From assembly GCA_031772625.1 (NCBI GenBank), contig CM062812.1:728660300-728724299 (forward strand): a stretch of DNA of 64,000 bases, in the 5' to 3' direction. This stretch comes from Pinus tabuliformis. Its lineage: Eukaryota; Streptophyta; Pinopsida; Pinales; Pinaceae. Below the pieces are notes generated by a model, which made no database searches, had not been told where the DNA came from, and saw only the letters and a list, made by a program, of their open reading frames with translations. Shown in pieces: positions 58,013-64,000 of this stretch. The first letter of the stretch is position 1, and every line of letters starts with the position of its first letter. Made by a program: the position numbers and the translations under genes.

Positions 58013-59479
58013 TGATCTGATAATCACCCTATGAGTGACCTCAGTTAAAGATTTATTGAATAAATGTATTACAGACTCATGTGCTGGTGTGTGTTCTGTG
58101 TTATTTAAGCAACGGATCGATCAGATTGCAAATACAGAGACACTTGAAATGGAAAGACAACAAAGAAATACATTAAGCAAATACAAGAACACAAGAATTT
58201 AATAAGGAGTTCACCCTATCCTCCAGGGCTACATCTCTGCTCCAGCTTTCAGTGGTGGCCTTATTTTATTGTTTCTTAAGTAGAGAATTACAATGCAAGG
58301 ACTAAATATAAGTCTCCTGGAACAGATTTGCTTGGCAAGGTGGTTCTTGGATTCCCTAAGCCACTAGAGTGCACAAACTTGTCTCCTTGCTAGCTCTGTG
58401 ACCTTCTGGTCTATAGTGGAGAGAGCCTAATGTGGTTCTTAGTCTAGACAGATCGTCTCTAGGATGGCTTGAATCTCTCAAGCTCTCTGGTGCTCGATGT
58501 TTCCTTTGATCAGCTCGGCCCTCTGTCTTCTTCTGCTTTTGCTTTACCGTCTTCTATTCTCTGTGTTCCATTCTCCTCTCGGGGTTCTGGTCTCTCTGTC
58601 TATCGGGGTTCTCTGTCCCTCTCTGTGTATCTCCTGTCTTTGTTCATGGCTTTTAGGCCATCCGTTCCCATGTCTGTTCGGTTCCTCTTCCACCTCCATC
58701 GAATCGGCTTCTGTAGCTGCGCTTGGATTTCCCTGTTTGGCGTTATCATCACGCTCACATGAAGTGGCCACATGCCCTCCTATAATGCACCAGCCAACTT
58801 CGTCGGTTGAATTCTTCGATTACGTCATGGAATGAGTCTTCCTCCACCGTGGCGGTCAAAACGGACCTCAAATCTTATAAACTACGGCTTAATTCCTCGT
58901 CGATTCTGCTTCCCCATCGGGAGTGATCTCAACCATCCACTCATTTCAAGCAGTTGACTTGCTCAACCATTAGCATGCGATGAATGGTAGTTTTCTCTCT
59001 CCTCCACTTTCCACACATCGATCACTGAGTGGGATTGCTCTGCTTTTGCCCAAAATTGCTTACCATTTGAGGGTGCCCCGATCAATACTGTCGATTTTTC
59101 GGAGCGCGGGTCTTGCCTTGTCCTTTATCGCTTTTTTTCCTTTCTCCATGCGGTTCTCCAGCTCCCCACGTGACCGAGTGCTCGAGGCTTCCCCATTTCG
59201 AGCCTTTTCACCTAGTGATGTGCAATTTGTGCTAATCATGCATCAAAATCCACCTTTGTTTCCCAATCTGGGTCTCCTAGGGGCTAATTCGACCTCTCGC
59301 ACAGTCTCCATCGGCCTCGGTCAGCGTGCTTTGACCTAGGTCCTCGTCATTCCAAAATGGCTACCATTGCCACTGGATCAGGGTGCTTTTGATCATTGTT
59401 TTGGAATTCTTTGATGTTTGCCCTAACCTGATACAGTCATGGTTCTTTTAACAGTTCTTTATGGATCCAATTCGGATCA
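58013..59479 (-). repeat. 5' LTR of the chromovirus-type element
   Basis: A 1467-bp LTR next to the methionine-tRNA-type primer site at 57999-58010. It aligns with the left LTR along its whole length, with scattered differences and small indels. Confidence 0.94.
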
Positions 59480-59484
59480 TGTGT

Positions 59485-60744
59485 AACCATCAAGATCAGT
59501 CACACAGGTATGTTGCAAGCCAGTTCTCAAGTTCATTTTGGTTTTCGACTAACAAATTTCTTGCCATGAGTGTTGCCATATCTCCAAGTATTGCAGGTGT
59601 TCATCTTCCTCTCAGTAGTACAGGTACAATGGTTTCCAGGAGAGCAGAGTCGAAGACAACATTCCGAGCACACTTGGGGATGCAACCAGTCAAGTGTCTA
59701 TGAACTTCCCTACCCATGAAAACATCAAGTTGTTCGTAGACAAGGACATCAAGATATGACAGCACCAGCATCACAACAAGAAGAACCATGAACAACAACT
59801 GAGGGAAGCATACCAGATGCAACGAACACAAGAGGAATGTTATTGACAACATGAAGGTGGAACAAAGTTGCAAGCTCAACCAGATCCACTTGTGATGAAA
59901 GAAACTTTGGAGACTCAGGCTATGAGGTGACATTACCACATGAAGATCATGTGAAGGTAGAGAACAAAACAAAGAAGGAGTTGCATGTGCTCAAGCAACA
60001 ACTCAAGGAAGAATAAGATCTGCACAGATGAGAGAATGAGTTGCAGTAGGAACAGGTACAACAAGGGCGCAACCTACACAAATAGATGAAACTACACCCA
60101 TACAAGTTAAAGGTCCTTCCCAGTAGCTGGCACAGAGAAGACTTGGTTAGAAGTGTTATTGATCACATGCAAGGGAATTCAACAACGTGCATGTCATTGT
60201 GTGCACTTATGTGATCCTACCCTTTAGCACACTCACCAAGGAAAATACAAGAAGCATGTCCAACTGGAGTTGAACATGTATTTGACAGTTGATGCGCATG
60301 ACCACCAACACACACTGGAAGATCAACACAGACACTATGCATTATTGTGTTTCTGGCTCGGCTGCACCCAAGAGGACCATGCGCATGTTAGTAGACAAGT
60401 TGGATTGATGAGCCACACCAAAACACCCGGATGGAACATAGGTAAGAGTTCACTTTAGAAAGATGTCACCATGGAGTGCATGCACCCCATCATGCACGAC
60501 CAAGCTTTGCATCACCTCACCACCTTCACCATCACAAGAATGTCAAAGAGTTTGTCTCACCACAACAGACCGAGTTTCAATGATGTCTTGCATGGCTTTC
60601 TCAAGCCATTTTATCTCACATGGGCACATGTGCATTGTAATGTAATGTCTTGTCAAGTGGAAGTTCAAGTGTCGATAGTTGGATGTAACAGTCATAGAGT
60701 AGATGAAGAGTCATGAGGGTAGATGAACTTTCATAAAGGGGAAT
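59485..60744 (+). other. Probable internal 3' part of an LTR element, no clear gene
   Basis: Short plus-strand frames with Gln/Glu-rich helical sequence (KKELHVLKQQLKEE near 59970-60010) and His-rich stretches appear, but I recognise none. The stretch ends in the purine tract AAAGGGGAA (60736-60744) directly before an LTR-like start, which suggests internal sequence of a plus-strand element. Confidence 0.4.
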
Positions 60745-61239
60745 GTTAAGGGTCACCCCACCCTTTGGTATAAATAGCACCTCATAACTCATTGTATAGG
60801 CTTTTGGTCAACCAAGATTCTTATAAGACTATCTTAGACAGAGTTGGGATAGTATTGTAATTAGCCTGGCCTCTCCACTGCGTAGAGCTAGTACACATCT
60901 TTGGAGGAGCAAGCGGTTATGGTTGTAACATTCCACAATTGGAACTAGTGGTTGGACATGGATGTATTGTATGGCTCGAAGTTAAACTTCTTAATAGAAC
61001 AGAGCTAGCACGTTTCATGCATATGTTGTATTGTATTCTATGTTAACTAGTTTACTCTAAATGATATATGTATTTGTTTGCTTAAGCATGCTTGTACGGA
61101 CTATTATGTATAAGTATGTATGAATCTTTCTGAAATGCGTTGTTGGTTTAACCATCACTTTGGATTGCTCGCTAACTTTCTTTCCAGCTTGTAATTCATC
61201 TTTTCTCGTGTGTTCCCTTCCAAGACAGGTACTATTACA
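60745..61239 (+). repeat. Probable LTR
   Basis: It starts TGTTAAGGGTCACCCC right after a polypurine tract, has a TATAAATAGC box at 60770-60779, and ends probably at ...GTACTATTACA. This has the layout of a 3' LTR. No partner LTR is in the window and the right end is uncertain. No convincing primer site follows. Confidence 0.5.
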
Positions 61240-61689
61240 TGTTTTCAAGGGGCACACTTACCTCACCCTTGCTACCAACAGAGTTATCGTACTTGCCTTT
61301 ATGCTAAATCATGGTCAAGGAATTATCGTACAACCCACTGCTAGGACTCCTACGCCAAATGGTTAGAGGTCTAATTGGGACTTCTTACCGGGGAGATCCC
61401 CTGACATGTTGGCGGGTCCAACACCATCAACATTTCTAGCGTTAGAACGACGGTCAGATGACAAGTTGTTTCCTCTCATCCTATTTTGAACGTTCTCATA
61501 TATATCATGGATTATTGCACTCTTCTCCCTCTGTAATGTTTTTCGAATCATGAAGATGTCACCATCACGAGGGAGTTCTTTGATCTCTTTTCAAATTACA
61601 TGAATAATGATGAGGGCGAAGTGGCCTCGCCTCAGTTCTTACATGATTTTATTTCCCATGCTTCATGAGGAATATGGATGTTCTGACAA
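61240..61689. other. Spacer before the gag-like remnant, no gene seen
   Basis: Non-repetitive sequence without a supported frame. A GGGGAGATCCCC palindrome lies at 61391-61402. Confidence 0.4.
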
Positions 61690-61918
61690 ATAGGCCACCT
61701 TGCTGCTTGCATACAAACGTCGTGAATCTCCACATCGGTGGCTATGCAGCCTACCGGCTGACAACATGCACTCACTTAAGCACTTTTATGATCTCATTGA
61801 AGAAACTTTCTATCAATTTGATCCATACCATCTTCACCAAAAACTATTACAACAAGGGAAGGCTCCACATGAATCGACTATGGATTTTTGGCAGTGCTTC
61901 CGTGACTTCCAGTTTTGA
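61690..61918 (+). pseudogene. Gag-like remnant (fossil)
   Basis: Plus-strand reading WLCSLPADNMHSLKHFYDLI, then HQKLLQQGKAPHESTMDFWQ and CFRDFQF follows the usual order of a plant Gypsy gag ('C.LP..SI.S...F..L...F..F'). It lies directly upstream of the long frame at 61935. Confidence 0.6.
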
Positions 61919-61934
61919 AGCTCCGAAGAGCTAG

Positions 61935-63359
61935 ATGAATTTTTTCTATCTTTGGGACCAATTCAAGTATTATGTTAAGAAATCTTCTCATCCCAAGAAG
62001 AAGTCTGAAATCAAGCCTCGCTCAGCATTCGTTAGTGATGGAGCTGCGCAATCACAGACAGGGTCGGTCACTATCACAAGTGACTATCCACCATCCCCTG
62101 ATCAAACACCTCCACCACTACAGAGTGATGTTGATGATCATGTTCACACACCTATTCGACTATCAAATCCTCCCAACATCACTTTGATTAATTTTCGCGC
62201 AGATTTGGTTATGAATCCATCGAGTTTTCATATGCATTTTGTTCCACAACCTCTATCTTCGCACTCAACTATTCCTTCAGATGATACTATCTTGTTTTCT
62301 TCCATTCTAGACTCTACACTTGTTTTGAACAAGGAACAAGCCACTGACGGATTTGGTGTTGCACAACCAACATGTGCTACCATTCATGAAGAGTATGAGT
62401 GGGAGCCTAAGCATAAACACTTGGCAAAGGATGAGCCCCCACCATTCTTCCCTGACATCTTTAGTGAACTTGCCATCCATGATTTGGCATGTGTATCTTC
62501 ATCCACGGATGCACCCATTGTTGATCACTCACAAGACACATTAGATGTCAATCCATCATCCAACAATGGAGAGGGTAAGTTATTCATTGAAAACTCACTT
62601 GATTTTTCATCTGCCTTTTCCATAAAAACAGAGGATGAATTTGTCTTCTTTTCATCTACCCCTCTCCTTGATTCATCACATCATGAGGATGCCGATGAAA
62701 TCATTAATTTTTTTGATTGTGGCTGTCGTCATCCATTCAATCCCATATTTGATCACAATCATGTTTCTACCATAGTTGAGTTTTTGAAGCCACCAGTTTA
62801 TGATGATCTATTAGATGATGAAGTTGAAACACTCCAAGCTATCAAGGCACATCAGCATGAGCTGATGTTTATGTCATGCCCTCGCTATTTTGAGGTTGGT
62901 TTCACTTCCAATCAAGAAATTGATCTATCACCCAAGGCTCCTTATCTCCCATTTGTATGGATTGAAAATCAATCTCACATAGAGATCATACCTCCTCCAC
63001 TTAAACTACACGATCCTATCTCTCATGCATTGGAGATATCTTACATTGTAAGCACACGTGCACGACGCAAGTTGTCTTTGTTTCTTTTGTTTGCTTGCAT
63101 ATCACAATCAAGAGTGTGCTTCTGCTTCAAAGCTACATATAGTGTCGCACAACACCATGATAAGTCAACGAATTACTCGTCGTGCACTTGTAGTAACTAT
63201 ACCCACATGGGCACTTTGAAACACAAAGTGTGTTTGTCTTCATTGTTATATCTTTCTTGCTTGCTGGTCTACACAACCGGGTTGCTTACAGACCAAGCCT
63301 TCACCAACATGGGTCAACCAATGTGTCAATGGCTACATTGGAAATGTCACTTCACGTGA
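61935..63359 (+). CDS. Open 474-codon frame of unknown function, probably from an LTR element
   Basis: A single uninterrupted plus-strand frame, the longest in the window. It overlaps the end of a gag-like remnant in its first residues (FFYLWDQFKYYVKK) and continues as a long acidic, Pro/Ser/Asp/His-rich region (SDYPPSPDQTPPPLQSDVDD). It includes NFFDCGCRHPFNPIFDHNHV with several Cys/His residues. The C-terminal third has two hydrophobic stretches (LSLFLLFACIS; VCLSSLLYLSCLLVYTTGLL) that could span a membrane. I recognise no family. Context (gag-like remnant upstream, LTR-like sequence at 60745) points to a non-autonomous retroelement protein, and an expressed host gene is less likely. Start choice is arbitrary. 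Confidence 0.45.
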   Translation: MNFFYLWDQFKYYVKKSSHPKKKSEIKPRSAFVSDGAAQSQTGSVTITSDYPPSPDQTPPPLQSDVDDHVHTPIRLSNPPNITLINFRADLVMNPSSFHMHFVPQPLSSHSTIPSDDTILFSSILDSTLVLNKEQATDGFGVAQPTCATIHEEYEWEPKHKHLAKDEPPPFFPDIFSELAIHDLACVSSSTDAPIVDHSQDTLDVNPSSNNGEGKLFIENSLDFSSAFSIKTEDEFVFFSSTPLLDSSHHEDADEIINFFDCGCRHPFNPIFDHNHVSTIVEFLKPPVYDDLLDDEVETLQAIKAHQHELMFMSCPRYFEVGFTSNQEIDLSPKAPYLPFVWIENQSHIEIIPPPLKLHDPISHALEISYIVSTRARRKLSLFLLFACISQSRVCFCFKATYSVAQHHDKSTNYSSCTCSNYTHMGTLKHKVCLSSLLYLSCLLVYTTGLLTDQAFTNMGQPMCQWLHWKCHFT

Positions 63360-64000
63360 TCAGACCCATGAACCATTAGCTTAGGAGTAGGAGTAGTGTT
63401 TGCTTTCAGTTGGTTTTCTTTCATGCTTGTTTGATTACTTGTTTTGTTTGTTTACCTGTTTTCTTGTTTGTTTTCTTACTAGCTTTGCTTTCGCTTTTTC
63501 TTCTGCTTTTGCTTTGCTTTGTTGTTTGTTAGTTGCTTGTTTTGTTCTTAGGTTAGTTTCACATGAAACCATGTATGACTCTTGAAACAAGTTGGGTAAA
63601 GTACAAGAGGCCTTGTACTGCTATCACTACTTGGTTATTTGTCATCATGCCTCCGTATGATGAACTTGTTATCTTTATTCCATGATACGTCAAAGGAAAA
63701 TAAGTACTATTCGAGGTGAACCTTGGTGAAACCTGCACGCTAGCTAGTGCAACTACCTTAGTCGGTTGTTTTTGGTTTAACCCTTGTTAGCTCACTCAAG
63801 TAGAGTAAGGGAAGGGGAAAACCTTAAAAAGTATGTCAGAGGTATATAATAAAATATTTCTCTGAAGGAACAACCTCTTATGTTCTCAATAAGTTGGGAT
63901 CCCTCTTCAGCGTCTGAAATGAATAAGTGATATGCACAGTTGTGAAAATGTTAAAATAAAAATGAATAAGGCAAAAGAAGAGAAAGGCTTCCTGCATAGA
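63360..64000. other. Non-coding, T/TTG-rich then ordinary sequence
   Basis: A pyrimidine-rich run of TTTGTTTG / GCTTTTGCTTTG units occupies about 63405-63550. After that I see no gene. The stretch is cut by the window end. Confidence 0.5.

Larger units (their letters stand above)
51853..59479 (-). mobile_element. Ty3/Gypsy chromovirus-type fossil, complete end to end
   Basis: LTRs at 51853-53335 and 58013-59479 (TGATCTGATAATC ... CCAATTCGGATCA) are flanked by a perfect duplication TGTGT (51848-51852 and 59480-59484). On the minus strand the primer site TGGTATTAGAGC (57999-58010 plus-strand GCTCTAATACCA) adjoins the right LTR. The coding order is gag, protease, RT, RNase H, integrase, chromodomain-like tail, as in chromoviruses. 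There are several breaks, and the LTRs differ noticeably (several percent or more by eye), so it is an older insertion. Confidence 0.95.

Noticed and set aside
60000-61240. tRNA or small RNA genes
   Set aside because: I looked for cloverleaf-like A/B boxes and a GGTTCGA-type T-loop here and elsewhere and saw none I could support. Only tRNA-complementary primer sites of LTR elements are present.

Overview
This window looks like intergenic DNA from a large, repeat-rich plant nuclear genome. Gymnosperm scale is plausible, but nothing seen fixes the species. The evidence is AT-rich sequence with wall-to-wall plant-type LTR retrotransposons (Copia; Ty3/Gypsy of Athila/Tat-like and chromovirus types), methionine-tRNA-like and GGCGACTCC-type primer sites, GT-AG introns, and no bacterial gene organisation. 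I find no clear host gene, tRNA, rRNA or CRISPR array. Almost every coding stretch belongs to a mobile element, and most are broken.

Layout. 1-277 is the 3' end of an LTR cut by the window edge. 278-3588 and 3589-5729 are two minus-strand copies of one Copia family, the first inserted into the second. 5730-8470 holds unusual minus-strand coding remnants of unknown function. 8471-9933 is unassigned. 9934-10515 is an array of short palindromes. 10621-17759 is a minus-strand Athila/Tat-like Gypsy fossil. 17762-19476 and 38204-38938 are the two halves of a third, plus-strand Copia copy. They are split by a roughly 18.7-kb DNA transposon at 19477-38203. 38939-39862 is intergenic with a (TA)n run. 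39863-49065 is a fourth Copia copy with both LTRs and a 5-bp target duplication. Its 3' LTR is split by a gag-only Copia-like element at 44714-48777. 51853-59479 is an end-to-end chromovirus-type Gypsy element with target duplication TGTGT. 60745-61239 is a probable LTR, followed by a gag-like remnant and an open 474-codon frame at 61935-63359.

The standout is the element at 19477-38203. Both ends carry an inverted repeat (shared core TGTAAACTTTGAAA), and the same Copia RNase H sequence resumes on each side, so its limits are well fixed. Inside are two divergent gene sets. The minus-strand gene (20315-23890) has canonical introns, a ParB/sulfiredoxin-like segment with a GGNH motif, and a DNA N4-cytosine/N6-adenine methyltransferase-like domain (motif IV ADIPHGF, motif I LFSGLG). 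The plus-strand gene has an acidic exon with eight 87-bp repeats (25936-26631). It continues as a protein with DGMDQ and VGHTHD motifs resembling the DUF7869 family, which I infer is the transposase, and it ends in a possible chromatin-reader-like segment (34941-37507). A GC-rich hairpin cluster (24000-25045) lies between the two genes. A very young non-autonomous Gypsy element (26975-34935, target duplication GAGCA) has inserted into the plus-strand gene. A plant DNA transposon that pairs its own ParB-like DNA methyltransferase with a DUF7869-like transposase is the best candidate here for an undescribed system, although this copy is decayed.

Relative ages by eye from LTR pairs: the Gypsy at 26975-34935 is youngest (well under 1% difference), then the gag-only element at 44714-48777 (about 3-4%), then the chromovirus (several percent or more), then the Copia at 39863-49065 (over 10%).
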